DNA of 64,000 nt from Chloroflexota bacterium. GTDB lineage: Bacteria > Chloroflexota > Anaerolineae > Aggregatilineales > Phototrophicaceae. The position numbers were made by a program, and so were the translations under genes. The stretch's first letter is position 1. Each line of letters starts with the position of its first letter. The notes below the pieces were generated by a model. That model saw only the letters and a program-made list of their open reading frames with translations, was not told the origin of the DNA and did no database searches. Below, one piece after another: positions 24,825-34,242 of the stretch. The stretch spans positions 620,001-684,000 of the forward strand of contig JAIUNI010000001.1 of the NCBI GenBank assembly GCA_020161935.1, in the 5' to 3' direction.

Positions 24825-26822
24825 ATGGGGTTTATGGGTGGTGCGGACGGCATGCGCCGTCTGATGGAAAATGAAAATACGAAACCGAAAAGTGTCAGCC
24901 AGACGTTAGCTCGTTTTTGGCCGTACTTCCGGCAGCGCTGGTTCGCGCTGGTCATTGTCATGGTTTTGATGGTCGTTACCACATGGACGCAGGTCGAATC
25001 TCCACGCCTGATTGGTCAGACGGTGGACTGCTATATTGTGTCTGAAAATCCGTTTGCTTCGCTTATGCAAGGGAGTAGCGATACGACGGCTTCGACCAAT
25101 ACCTGCTGGTTTGATTCAACAGATCTGAGCACATTATCTGCCGACGAAGCGCGTGCCGCCAGAGTGGACGGATTGTTACGCATCGTCTTGACTCTGCTAG
25201 GACTGTTTGTCATTGGTTCTATTTTGTCCGGCGCGATGTTTTTCTTTATGTCTTGGGCAGGGCAGAAGGCGCTGCGTGATATTCGTGTTGATGTGTTCCA
25301 ACACGTCCATCGTCTCTCATTAGGCTACTACGCTGAACATGAAGCTGGCGATATTATGAGCCGCTTTACCAATGACTCGGAAACAATTCAGCAGGCGTTC
25401 AGTTTTGCTCTAATCAACGTAATCAGCAGCATCTTGCTCATCGTTTGGGTAGTCGTCAGTATGCTCCAGACGAACACACCTTATGCGCTGCTCAGTCTCG
25501 CTGTCGTACCTTTCATGGCGATTGCTACAGTTTATTTTTCCGAGCAGGCGCGGAAGGCTTTCCGCAAGAGCCGTGAAGAAATGGGCAGCGTGAATGCCAA
25601 CTTGCAAGAGAGCATCGCTGGCGTGCGTGAAGTTCAAGCCTTCAATCGTGAGGAAGAAAATATCGAGGAATTTAAGCGTACCAACGCAGCCAACCGTGAC
25701 GCGAATGTCCGTGCTGCCACCTTCACGAGTGCGTTAAATCCTATTCTTGAGGCGCTCGGTTACGCCGCCCTCGCCATTGTCGTGGTTGTTGGTGGTCTTT
25801 CACTGCTGCGGAACGAACCGCTGTTTGGGACGGCTGTCATCTCACTTGGTACGATGATTGCGTTCTTGAGCTATACCCAGCAGTTTAACCGCCCGATTCA
25901 ACAGATCGCCGTCCTGTGGACGAATATTCAAAGTGCGATTGCGGGTGGTGAGCGTATCTTCAACTTGATGGATGAAATCCCTGCTGTTGTCGATAAGGCA
26001 GGCGCAAAACCGCTTCCGCAGATACAGGGTAGGGTTGAGTTCCAAGATGTGTGGGCGGAATACAAAGCGGGTGAACCCGTTCTTCGTGGGGTCAACCTGA
26101 CTGCGGAACCCGGTCAAACAATTGCTATCGTTGGGCCAACGGGCGCTGGCAAGACAACCATCATTAATCTCCTGCCGCGCTTCTATGACGTGACCAAAGG
26201 CTCGGTCAAGATTGACGGGGTTGATGTTCGTGATGTGATCGCTGCTAGCCTACGCAGTCAAATAGGTATCGTGTTGCAGGACACCTTCCTGTTTTCGGAT
26301 ACCGTCATGAACAACATTCGCTATGGTCGTTTGGATGCAACCGACGAGGAAGTGATTGCTGCGGCTAAATTGGTTGCTGCCGACTCGTTCATCGAGCGCT
26401 TGCCGGAAGGGTACCAGACTGTGTTAGGTGAACGCGGCAGCGGCCTTAGTCAAGGGCAGCGGCAGCTTGTCGCGATTGCGCGTGTCGCGCTCATGAGTCC
26501 GCGTGTTCTGATCCTCGATGAAGCAACATCGAGTGTCGATACCCGTACTGAACGCCTAATACAAAAAGCGTTTGAGGAGCTGTTGAAAGGACGTACCAGT
26601 TTCGTGATTGCTCACCGCTTAAGTACCATTCGTAATGCGGATCAGGTGCTTGTCCTCAAAGATGGTGAAATTATCGAACGCGGTACGCACAACTCGCTCT
26701 TGGCGCAGAAGGGGGCATACTACGATCTGTATATGAGCCAATTCCGGCGCGAGGAAGAAACACCCGCGCCTACCAACGGAAGTTCTGCGGCAGGCTCGTT
26801 GCAACCTGCAACGGGCGATTAA
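24825..26822 (+). CDS. ABC exporter half-transporter, catalytic-site subunit
   Basis: Partner half-transporter, 665 residues, same plan. Its Walker A GPTGAGKTT, Walker B VLILDEATSSVD with catalytic Glu, and H-loop His (FVIAHRLS) are canonical, but its signature is LSQGQ instead of LSGGQ. Together with the previous subunit this makes one consensus ATP site (this Walker pair plus the partner's LSGGQ) and one degenerate site. A roughly 70-residue loop between helices 1 and 2, rich in Ser/Thr/Asp with two Cys (VDCYIV and NTCWFD), would sit outside the cell and could carry a disulfide. A strong terminator follows. Likely exports a drug, lipid or peptide; regulated by the MarR protein. Confidence 0.95.
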   Translation: MGFMGGADGMRRLMENENTKPKSVSQTLARFWPYFRQRWFALVIVMVLMVVTTWTQVESPRLIGQTVDCYIVSENPFASLMQGSSDTTASTNTCWFDSTDLSTLSADEARAARVDGLLRIVLTLLGLFVIGSILSGAMFFFMSWAGQKALRDIRVDVFQHVHRLSLGYYAEHEAGDIMSRFTNDSETIQQAFSFALINVISSILLIVWVVVSMLQTNTPYALLSLAVVPFMAIATVYFSEQARKAFRKSREEMGSVNANLQESIAGVREVQAFNREEENIEEFKRTNAANRDANVRAATFTSALNPILEALGYAALAIVVVVGGLSLLRNEPLFGTAVISLGTMIAFLSYTQQFNRPIQQIAVLWTNIQSAIAGGERIFNLMDEIPAVVDKAGAKPLPQIQGRVEFQDVWAEYKAGEPVLRGVNLTAEPGQTIAIVGPTGAGKTTIINLLPRFYDVTKGSVKIDGVDVRDVIAASLRSQIGIVLQDTFLFSDTVMNNIRYGRLDATDEEVIAAAKLVAADSFIERLPEGYQTVLGERGSGLSQGQRQLVAIARVALMSPRVLILDEATSSVDTRTERLIQKAFEELLKGRTSFVIAHRLSTIRNADQVLVLKDGEIIERGTHNSLLAQKGAYYDLYMSQFRREEETPAPTNGSSAAGSLQPATGD

Positions 26823-26844
26823 GCCTTAAACCTGTTAGAATGAA

Positions 26845-26877
26845 ATAGCCTTAGGCATCGCCTGAGGCTATTTTTTT
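26845..26877 (+). terminator. Terminator of the MarR-ABC operon
   Basis: Twelve-pair stem (26845-26856 with 26860-26871, one G-T) and a 3-base loop, followed by seven T. One of the clearest intrinsic terminators in the window. Confidence 0.9.
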
Positions 26878-26892
26878 GTCTAGGGTGTCGTT

Positions 26893-27813
26893 ATGAAGTC
26901 TAAATTAGTCGAGTGTATCCCAAACTTTTCTGAAGGTCGTCGGCCTGAAGTTATCAACGCGATTGTGGATGCCGTCCGGTCACACGTCGGTGTTTTGCTG
27001 CTCGACTATTCCAGTGATGCTGACCACAACCGTTCAGTGGTGACATTTGCAGGCGAACCATCAGCGGTTGTCGAAGCCGCGTTTTCGGCGATTAAAGCCG
27101 CCTCCGAGCTGATCGACCTTGATACACACAACGGTACACATCCACGCCTCGGTGCAGCAGATGTCGTTCCGTTTGTGCCGCTTGATAACATGACTCTTGA
27201 TGAATGCGTTCAACTCGCACAGCAGTTAGGCGAACGAGTAGGCAGTGAACTCGATATCCCCGTGTATTTGTATGAAGCGGCTTCTACACGACCGGAATAT
27301 ACACGGCTTGAAAGTGTTCGCCGTGGCGGGTACGAAGCCTTAAAAGATGCAATTACAACTGACCCTGAACGTGTTCCCGATTATGGGCCAAAGCGAGTAG
27401 GACGCGCTGGAGCGACCATCATTGGTGCGCGTCATCCGCTTGTGGCCTTTAATGTTTACTTGGGTACCGATGACGTTGCGCTGGCACGGCGGATTGCACG
27501 ACTTATTCGTGCTTCGTCAGGCGGCTTTCTGCATGTTAAAGCACTGGGCATGTTGGTGGATGGTCGGGCGCAGGTTTCCATGAATTTCACGAATCCGGCT
27601 GAGACACCGCTTTTCCCCGTGATCGAAGTGATCCGCCGTGAAGCGGAGCGGGCGAATACCTCTGTTCATCACTCGGAGCTAATTGGTCTTATTCCACAAT
27701 CAGTATTATTAGACGTTGCTGCTCGCTACCTTCAACTTGAAAATTTCCGTGTGGAACAAGTTTTAGAATATCGTTTGAGCGATGTGTTGAAGCAAAAAAG
27801 TATTCTTGAATAA
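26893..27813 (+). CDS. ftcD: Glutamate formimidoyltransferase
   Basis: A 306-residue protein matching the formiminotransferase half of FTCD; no cyclodeaminase domain follows. Seen: N-terminal KLVECIPNFSEGRRPEVINAI, the DHNRSVVTFAGEP segment, DTHNGTHPRLGAADVVPFVPL (catalytic His region) and HVKALGMLVDGRAQVSMNFTN. Reaction: transfers the formimino group of N-formimidoyl-glutamate, an end product of histidine breakdown, to tetrahydrofolate. No other hut gene is adjacent; the next gene, 17 bases on, is an MFS transporter. Starts 16 bases after the terminator of the exporter operon. Confidence 0.95.
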   Translation: MKSKLVECIPNFSEGRRPEVINAIVDAVRSHVGVLLLDYSSDADHNRSVVTFAGEPSAVVEAAFSAIKAASELIDLDTHNGTHPRLGAADVVPFVPLDNMTLDECVQLAQQLGERVGSELDIPVYLYEAASTRPEYTRLESVRRGGYEALKDAITTDPERVPDYGPKRVGRAGATIIGARHPLVAFNVYLGTDDVALARRIARLIRASSGGFLHVKALGMLVDGRAQVSMNFTNPAETPLFPVIEVIRREAERANTSVHHSELIGLIPQSVLLDVAARYLQLENFRVEQVLEYRLSDVLKQKSILE

Positions 27814-27830
27814 ACGAACTGGAGTTATTT

Positions 27831-29063
27831 GTGTCGGCATTTTTACCTCAGTCGGAGCCAGCTAACCCCGCCATTCAACCGCTGAAAGGCGCACAATTTT
27901 ACTTACAACTCGGTCTCTTTTTAACCATCCGCACCATCATGAACAGCGGGTTCCGTATGGTGTATCCCTTCCTGCCATTTATCGCGCGTGGGTTAGGGGT
28001 TACGGAAGCGGATGTTACCGCTGGCATTACTCTGCGAGCGGCGCTTGGTTTGGCAAGCCCGTTGATCGGCTCCGTATCTGATAGCTGGGGGCGGAAACGA
28101 GCAATGATGGTTGGCTTGCTCATTTTCGTCGCTTCCATGCTGCTGATTTTCTTTTCGCCCACCTATCCGGCGCTGATCGCATCTCTAGTGCTTACCAGCT
28201 TAAGCAAAATCATGTTTGATACCTCCGTTTACGCTTATGTGGGTGATCGTGTCGATTACCGACAGCGTGGTTTGGCCTCCGGCATTGTCGAATTTGGTTG
28301 GTCAGGTGCGTTTTTGCTCGGTATTCCGCTGGCTGGCTTCTTGTTTGCCAACGTGGGTTGGTCTGCGCCTTTCCCGTGTTTCGGGCTAATTGCTGTTGGC
28401 GCTTTTATCCTGCTGTGGCGAACGTTACCCAATGACAACCCGGCTAAAAATTCGATTCGCCCGTCAATCATGCGCGGGTTTAGCATCGTTCGTAAAGAAC
28501 CTGCTGCACTCGCCATTTTAGCGGTCGCATTCTTGACGACTGCCAGCAATGAAACTGTGAATGTTATTTTCGGCAGTTGGATGGAAAACAGTTTTGCCCT
28601 TAAAGTAGCTGCCCTCGGGTTGGCTTCAACGATAATTGGCGTTGCCGAGTTGTTTGGCGAAGGTTTCGTGGCGGGGTTGGTTGATCGCTTAGGTAAACGG
28701 CGTTCGTTGGGCATCGGGCTGATTGCCTACGCGATAAGTTGTCTTCTGCTTCCGGTCTTGGGCTTTCGTCTGGAAGGGGCGCTTGTAGGGTTATTTCTAT
28801 TCTTCCTGACGTTTGAGTTCATGATTGTCAGCAGCTTGCCCCTGATGACCGAAATGGTTCCGTCGGCCCGTGCAACCTTAATGGCTCTGGGCGCGGCGGC
28901 GCATTCATTGGGGCGTATGACAGGCTCAGTAATCGGACCAAAACTTTACGAGTCGGGCATAAATGCGAATGCCGTCTTCGCATCCATTTTGACGGTTGTC
29001 GCGCTCGTTTTACTGATATTGTTCGTCAAAGAACGGTCACAGCCACTTGTTGATGGCACTTAA
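27831..29063 (+). CDS. MFS transporter
   Basis: Membrane protein of 410 residues with 12 predicted helices. Motif A of the major facilitator superfamily is seen after helix 2 as GSVSDSWGRKRAMM, with a second form after helix 8 (GLVDRLGKRRSLG). Sequence is typical of drug-type or sugar-type efflux carriers but no substrate can be named. Start is GTG 27831 with CTGGAG six bases upstream. It is 17 bases after ftcD and so probably co-transcribed. A dispersed repeat copy follows 150 bases later. Confidence 0.9.
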   Translation: MSAFLPQSEPANPAIQPLKGAQFYLQLGLFLTIRTIMNSGFRMVYPFLPFIARGLGVTEADVTAGITLRAALGLASPLIGSVSDSWGRKRAMMVGLLIFVASMLLIFFSPTYPALIASLVLTSLSKIMFDTSVYAYVGDRVDYRQRGLASGIVEFGWSGAFLLGIPLAGFLFANVGWSAPFPCFGLIAVGAFILLWRTLPNDNPAKNSIRPSIMRGFSIVRKEPAALAILAVAFLTTASNETVNVIFGSWMENSFALKVAALGLASTIIGVAELFGEGFVAGLVDRLGKRRSLGIGLIAYAISCLLLPVLGFRLEGALVGLFLFFLTFEFMIVSSLPLMTEMVPSARATLMALGAAAHSLGRMTGSVIGPKLYESGINANAVFASILTVVALVLLILFVKERSQPLVDGT

Positions 29064-29215
29064 CCTTGTATCAACCTGTATAGATCAAACATGGTTAAAG
29101 TTAGAATACTCGAACCTTGTTTCACTTGACTTTGGTAGCCTTTTTGTTCTATAATGAAGTTGTGTAACATCCTTCTAATACCTCATTTTTATCTGCGTTT
29201 TAGTGTCTTGGTTAA

Positions 29216-29425
29216 AATCGTTTGCTTTTGCATCTTCGGCGAAATGCTCCCTCACTCCCGCCAAGCAAAGGCAAATGTTGCACAGCGGCGGAATTAGCCG
29301 AGCAATCCGCCGATTTGTGTCATTTCAGCGCCGCGCTCCCTCACATCTGCCGCCACAAAATATCAATTCGGCGGACACACGGGAGACTCCCGCCAGCCAT
29401 TTCAGCGGGAAAGTTGCGAAATTTG
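29216..29425 (+). repeat. Dispersed structured repeat, core-only copy 3
   Basis: About 210 bp in the same orientation as copy 1, holding only the GC-rich core: CTCCCTCACTCCCGCC at 29248-29263, the second hairpin CGGCGG (29286-29291)/CCGCCG (29307-29312), TGTCATTTCAGCGCC at 29318-29332, and GGGAGACTCCCGCC at 29381-29394. The CTTTGCG units and the long left arm of copies 1 and 2 are missing or unrecognisable. It fills the gap between two convergent transcription units; 29064-29215 otherwise shows only a weak TTAACC/GGTTAA hairpin. Confidence 0.8.
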
Positions 29426-29459
29426 AGAATCTTGTGCATTTTAATCTCATGATCGTTTG

Positions 29460-31391
29460 TTAAGTATTTTTACGTGGTATTCCATCAAGCGCTTCGGGGT
29501 TGTGGAGGCTCGATACATCGCCATCCGGTTCACCTAAATAGCGCTGCTTAATCAACCTGCGGATGACTTTGCCGGAGCGTGTTTTGGGTAGATCACTGAC
29601 GAGATAAACTGCACTTGGCTCATAAGGTTTACCGAGTCCATCACTCACGCGCTTGATAACCGCAGCAGGGTTGAGGGTTGTCTCTGGTTTGGGAACAACA
29701 AAGACAATGATTTCTTCACCCTTTAAGGGATGCGGTATCCCTATCGCCGCCGACTCGTGAACGCCTTCGATTTGCCCGACGACATCCTCGATTTCACCGG
29801 GGCCGGTTCGTCGACCCGCCACTTTGAGTACATCATCTGCACGACCTTGATGAAACCAAAAACCGTCGCCATCCACCATAACCATATCCCCATGCCACCA
29901 CAGATGGTTGCCATGTGGGAAATAGGTATTCAAGTAGCGCGTATCATCTTCTCGCCAGAAACCCCGGGTTTGGGCGGGCTGGGGCAGGGTAAAGCACAGG
30001 TAGCCGGACGTGTTCGGTTGTACAGGCTGACCGTGTTCATCAACAATAATCGGGTGAATAGCGGGTGTAAGGCCGAGGCAAGTTGGTTTGATCGGCTGCA
30101 TAAAGCTGGTCGCGACGATTTCAGCAAACAATTCGGTTCCGCCGCTGACATTAATGACCGGCGCACGCCCCTTTGTCCACTTGAAGTACCACATCCATGT
30201 ATCGGTATCAATTGGTTCGCCTGTGTGGGTGAGCATTCGGATCGAGCTTAAATCATGCGAAGCAGCAGCATCAGGAACCTGTGTTTTGAAGATGCGAAGT
30301 GCAGTAGCCGGTGCGCCGAAGACTGTGATACGGTGCTTTTGAATTAACTCAAACATCCGGCTTGCGGTTGGATACGTTGGCGAACCCTCATACAACATCA
30401 ACGCAGCGCCAGCCGAGTAAGCCCGCAGCATCGGTGCTTGCCCCATCATCCAGCCAAAATCGGTGATCTGGTGAATAAGATCGCCTTGATGCAAGTCATA
30501 ATTGAAAATGCCGAACTCGGCTGATTTCACCGCAACCCCGCCGTGTACCTGTACCACACCTTTCGGCTTGCCGCTCGTCCCGGATGAATAACTGACCATG
30601 CAAATTTCTTCAGCTTGGGTATGGACGGTTTCGAATGAATTAGGCTGTGAGTCGACAAGTTCTTGCCACACATGGTCACGCCCTGTCACCAGCGGTGCGT
30701 TATCGCCTCGCTCAACGAACAGTACATGCTTGATGGATGGCACGTGTTCGACCGCGCGGTCAAGCACGGTTTTCATGGCTTGCCACTTGCCGCTGCGGTA
30801 AAAGCCATCAGCCGTCACAACCGCTGTTGCGCCCACATCGTTAAGCCGCAGCGCGATTGCTTCATGCCCGAAACCGGAAAACAGCGGCACGACAACTGCA
30901 CCAATTTTATAGATGCCAAAAACAGCCATGACCGTTTCAGGGATGAGGGGCATAAAGATGCCAACACGTTCCCCTCGCTGGATGCCGAGCGCACGAAGAG
31001 CATTGGCAACTTGGTTCGCTTTTTGCCACAACTCATGAAAGCTGAATTTTAGCGTATCACCCGCTTCACTTTCCCAAATCAAAGCAAGATTGTTTTGCGT
31101 GCTTAGATTCGCAGCCCATTTATCCAGCGCGTTGTGAGCGATATTGATTTCACCCCCCACAAACCATTTGGGGAAAGGCAGTCCTTCACTCAGGTCAACA
31201 GTTTGACTATAAGGCGTGTAAAACTCGATATTGGCAAACTGGATAAACGCATTCCAGAACCATTCGATATTATCTGACGCTTCGAGAAGCGCTTCATAAG
31301 TTGGAATGCCATGTTGGCGCATGAAGCGGGTGAAGGCCGCATTTTCGATATATTCAGGTGTTGGCTGCCAGACGACAGGCGAAGTATTCAT
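29460..31391 (-). CDS. AMP-forming acyl-CoA synthetase (acetyl/propionyl-CoA synthetase-like)
   Basis: ANL-superfamily adenylating enzyme, 643 residues. Adenylation motif SYSSGTSGKPKGVVQ, substrate-binding ITDFGWMMGQ, ATP motif NVSGGTELFAE, hinge GRADDVLKVAGRRTGPGEIE, and the C-terminal catalytic Lys in LPKTRSGKVIRR are all present. Length and the N-terminal ACAS-type region place it with acetyl- or propionyl-CoA synthetases. It activates a carboxylate to its CoA thioester. It overlaps the preceding S9 peptidase gene by 4 bases and is the last gene of the peptide-uptake operon, so it may activate acids left from amino acid fermentation. Chain-length preference cannot be read from sequence alone. 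Confidence 0.93.
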   Translation of the reverse strand: MNTSPVVWQPTPEYIENAAFTRFMRQHGIPTYEALLEASDNIEWFWNAFIQFANIEFYTPYSQTVDLSEGLPFPKWFVGGEINIAHNALDKWAANLSTQNNLALIWESEAGDTLKFSFHELWQKANQVANALRALGIQRGERVGIFMPLIPETVMAVFGIYKIGAVVVPLFSGFGHEAIALRLNDVGATAVVTADGFYRSGKWQAMKTVLDRAVEHVPSIKHVLFVERGDNAPLVTGRDHVWQELVDSQPNSFETVHTQAEEICMVSYSSGTSGKPKGVVQVHGGVAVKSAEFGIFNYDLHQGDLIHQITDFGWMMGQAPMLRAYSAGAALMLYEGSPTYPTASRMFELIQKHRITVFGAPATALRIFKTQVPDAAASHDLSSIRMLTHTGEPIDTDTWMWYFKWTKGRAPVINVSGGTELFAEIVATSFMQPIKPTCLGLTPAIHPIIVDEHGQPVQPNTSGYLCFTLPQPAQTRGFWREDDTRYLNTYFPHGNHLWWHGDMVMVDGDGFWFHQGRADDVLKVAGRRTGPGEIEDVVGQIEGVHESAAIGIPHPLKGEEIIVFVVPKPETTLNPAAVIKRVSDGLGKPYEPSAVYLVSDLPKTRSGKVIRRLIKQRYLGEPDGDVSSLHNPEALDGIPRKNT

Positions 31392-33235
31392 GCTGAACCA
31401 TCAAATGCTTGTGTAAAGAATGCGGCCAAATGCGTATATAGGGTACGCAGGTTTTCAGGACGGTCGATGCCATGACCTTCATTGTCAAAGACGAGCATCT
31501 CGTATTCGATACCTGCTTTGTCGAGCGCCTTCTTGACGGTCGAGACATTTTCAGGGGTCACGTTCGGGTCTTGCAGCCCTTGAATGATAAGCAGTCGCCC
31601 TTTGATGTTTTCAACAAAGTGAATGGGTGAGCGCTCGTGATAACGCTGCGGCATTTCATTGGGCGTTCCACCCATCATTTCGGCGCTGTATGGACGCAGG
31701 TCAGGGCGTGTTGTTTCATAGTCGATGACTAAATCAGTCATGCCGCAAATCGGGGCGGATGCGCTGACGATTTCCAGCGGGAAATGGGTGATGGCGTGCC
31801 ACGATGAATAACCGCCGTAGGAGGTTCCAGTGATGCCAACTTTACCTTCTACTGCGATACCTTTTGCGATTAAGGCTTCGATGCCCGCCCGAATATCCTC
31901 TTGCTCGCGTCCGCCCCAGCCGTCGGCTTTGATCGCTTCGGTATACATGCGGCTGAAGCCTGTACTGCCACGATAGTTCGGGTCAAGCACGTTGAACCTC
32001 TGTGACACAAAGAATTGGATCTGGTCATCAAGTGCATCTTCACTGTGCGCTGTCGGGCCGCCGTGTACGTACACAATCGTGCCTTTTGCCGGATGCGGTG
32101 TGCGATACAGCCAGCCTTGAATTTGCAACCCGTCAACGGACTGCCACCGGAAATCTTCCGCGATAGCTAAATCCGACGACATAATGCGTGTTTTGGTGCT
32201 GACACCCGTTAAACTTTTGAAGGTTTGAATATTAAGGTCGCGAGGAGAAAAACGTACTAAATCAGTGATCTGTTGAGCGCTGTAGTATTTGCCGACCCAC
32301 TCGCCGCTGGCTGATGGGGCAATTGGTTGAAGATTGCCGTGTGTTAGGGTGAGTTGCGTTTCAATCCCTGTTGTAAGGTCAAGCAGCGAACTCTGGAGTC
32401 GTGCCTCTTTAACCTCACTGATGACAATTTGGTCACTGCCAAACGGCGCATGAACACTTTCGATATACCGATTCGGGTCATCAATTAGCCAACGGATTGA
32501 TTCGTTTTCCAGTGACCAAACCCCGACACGGAAATGGGTTTCGGTTTCTGCGCGAATAAGTAAGCGTTTTCCATCCGGCAACCACGACCCATAGACCTTT
32601 TTATCATCGCCCGCGCTGAATATTTCGCGATCATTGTTACCCTCAATATCAGTTAGCCACAGTTGGTACCCTGCCGGATGAACATCTTTACGGTTATAGA
32701 GGATATGGGTTCCTGTGCTATTTAACACAGGGAAATAATATGCGCCCTTAGCTGGTTGAGTGATTGGCTTTCGCTCACCTGTTTGTAGGTCATGCCGGTA
32801 AATCCATGTCGGCTCGATTTCCTCGCCCGTTTGAAAGTTGGCATTCGCCGCATAGATCAACCATTCGCCGTTAGGATGTAGCTGACCACCCCGAATGTAA
32901 TAGTTCGGTGATTCTTCCGTAAGCGGTATCAAGACATTAGGCTGGGTGAGGTCAACGCGGAATAACCGCAGCCGTTCGTCACCATGATTGTCTTGTGCGA
33001 CGATCACCCCATCGCTGCTTGGAAGCCACGAGATGAAATAAGTATTTTGTGACGTTTGGGTCAGTTGAATGGGCGAGGCTGAACCATCTGTCGGCGCGGC
33101 ATACACGTCAATTGCTTCACCAACGCCCATCCAAATCCATGCTGCCCACTTTCCATCACGCGAAACGGAACCGCCATATAACTTGGGTAAGGTCAGTAGA
33201 GCATCCAAATACTCGGCAGGGTTTAAAGTCGACAT
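31388..33235 (-). CDS. S9 (prolyl oligopeptidase family) peptidase
   Basis: Cytoplasmic 615-residue serine peptidase. N-terminal beta-propeller (about 1-350) of WD/PD40-like blades, for example GGSVSRDGKWAAWIW and LPDGKRLLIRAE; C-terminal alpha/beta hydrolase (about 370-615) with catalytic Ser in GTSYGGYSSW, Asp in GLQDPNVTPE and His in NEGHGID. HGGPTAHSED provides the oxyanion region. The type is acylaminoacyl-peptidase / dipeptidyl-peptidase-like, acting on short peptides. It follows the Opp ATPase gene by 4 bases in a seven-gene operon, a direct link between peptide import and cleavage. Confidence 0.94.
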   Translation of the reverse strand: MSTLNPAEYLDALLTLPKLYGGSVSRDGKWAAWIWMGVGEAIDVYAAPTDGSASPIQLTQTSQNTYFISWLPSSDGVIVAQDNHGDERLRLFRVDLTQPNVLIPLTEESPNYYIRGGQLHPNGEWLIYAANANFQTGEEIEPTWIYRHDLQTGERKPITQPAKGAYYFPVLNSTGTHILYNRKDVHPAGYQLWLTDIEGNNDREIFSAGDDKKVYGSWLPDGKRLLIRAETETHFRVGVWSLENESIRWLIDDPNRYIESVHAPFGSDQIVISEVKEARLQSSLLDLTTGIETQLTLTHGNLQPIAPSASGEWVGKYYSAQQITDLVRFSPRDLNIQTFKSLTGVSTKTRIMSSDLAIAEDFRWQSVDGLQIQGWLYRTPHPAKGTIVYVHGGPTAHSEDALDDQIQFFVSQRFNVLDPNYRGSTGFSRMYTEAIKADGWGGREQEDIRAGIEALIAKGIAVEGKVGITGTSYGGYSSWHAITHFPLEIVSASAPICGMTDLVIDYETTRPDLRPYSAEMMGGTPNEMPQRYHERSPIHFVENIKGRLLIIQGLQDPNVTPENVSTVKKALDKAGIEYEMLVFDNEGHGIDRPENLRTLYTHLAAFFTQAFDGSA

Positions 33236-33239
33236 CAGT

Positions 33240-34241
33240 TTATTTCACTCGTATGCAAGCGGTTTGATGAGCACTATTCGTGGGCATAAGCCGGGGATCA
33301 ATTTTACGACATTCGTCAATGGCAATCGGGCAGCGCGGATGAAAACGGCAGCCCGATGGAATGTTGATCGGATTGGGTATTTCGCCTTGTAAAAGCACCC
33401 GTTCCCGCCGTAAGCGTGGATTCGGTACGGGGATAACGGAAATAAGCGCCTTTGTATACGGGTGCTGCGGATTCTGTAAGATGTCCTTCGTCGCGCCGAT
33501 TTCGACGATGCGGCCTAAGTACATCACGGCGATACGATCTGTGAAATACCCCGCTGTAGCCAAGTCATGCGTGATATATAGAATGCTAATCTGCTGCTCG
33601 TCGCGCAGTTGGCGCAGCAGGTTTAAAATCTCGGCGCGGATTGAAACGTCAAGCATCGAAACCGGTTCATCGGCAACCAGCAACTCGGGCTTGAGGATAA
33701 GTGCGGCTGCAATAGCGACCCGCTGCCGTTGACCACCGGAAAGCTCGTCAGGGTAACGCTGAAGATAGTTTTCCGGTGGCTTTAAACCTGCTTGCGCCAA
33801 TGCCTCGATAACCCGTTTGTGTTTCTCCACCTTATCCCGTGTAATACTGTGTACTTCCAGCGGTTCCACCACGATTTGATAAATCGTCTGGCGAGGATTC
33901 AAGGTTTCGTAAGGATCTTGGAAGATCATCTGCATCTTCCGGCGCAGTTCGCGACGCTTTTTACCCGTAGCCGACTCGGTAACTGCTTCATTATCAAACA
34001 GCACATCACCATCAGTATGGGGGATCAACCCTAACACACTGAGTGCCGTTGTTGATTTGCCGGAACCTGATTCGCCGACCAGCCCAAGTATTTCGCCCTG
34101 CTGCAACTTGAAACTTACACCATCCACCGCACGCACAACTTGTTCTGGTGAACCGCTGAATCGTCCGAGTAATCCCCGCCCAATCGGGTAATATTTTTGC
34201 AGATTACGGACTTCAAGAATGGGCTTCTGTTCGGTTGCCAT
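33240..34241 (-). CDS. Peptide ABC transporter ATPase (OppF/DppF)
   Basis: ATPase of about 333 residues. Walker A GESGSGKST, signature LSGGQRQR, Walker B LLVADEPVSMLDVS, switch His ITHDL. The C-terminal oligopeptide-type tail has GCRFHPRCPIAIDEC with Cys residues typical of Opp/Dpp ATPases. The open frame reaches 34325, but ATG 34241 (MATEQKPILEV) starts one base before the previous stop and gives normal length. Works with the second ATPase at 34243. Confidence 0.95.
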   Translation of the reverse strand: MATEQKPILEVRNLQKYYPIGRGLLGRFSGSPEQVVRAVDGVSFKLQQGEILGLVGESGSGKSTTALSVLGLIPHTDGDVLFDNEAVTESATGKKRRELRRKMQMIFQDPYETLNPRQTIYQIVVEPLEVHSITRDKVEKHKRVIEALAQAGLKPPENYLQRYPDELSGGQRQRVAIAAALILKPELLVADEPVSMLDVSIRAEILNLLRQLRDEQQISILYITHDLATAGYFTDRIAVMYLGRIVEIGATKDILQNPQHPYTKALISVIPVPNPRLRRERVLLQGEIPNPINIPSGCRFHPRCPIAIDECRKIDPRLMPTNSAHQTACIRVK

Positions 34242-34242
34242 G

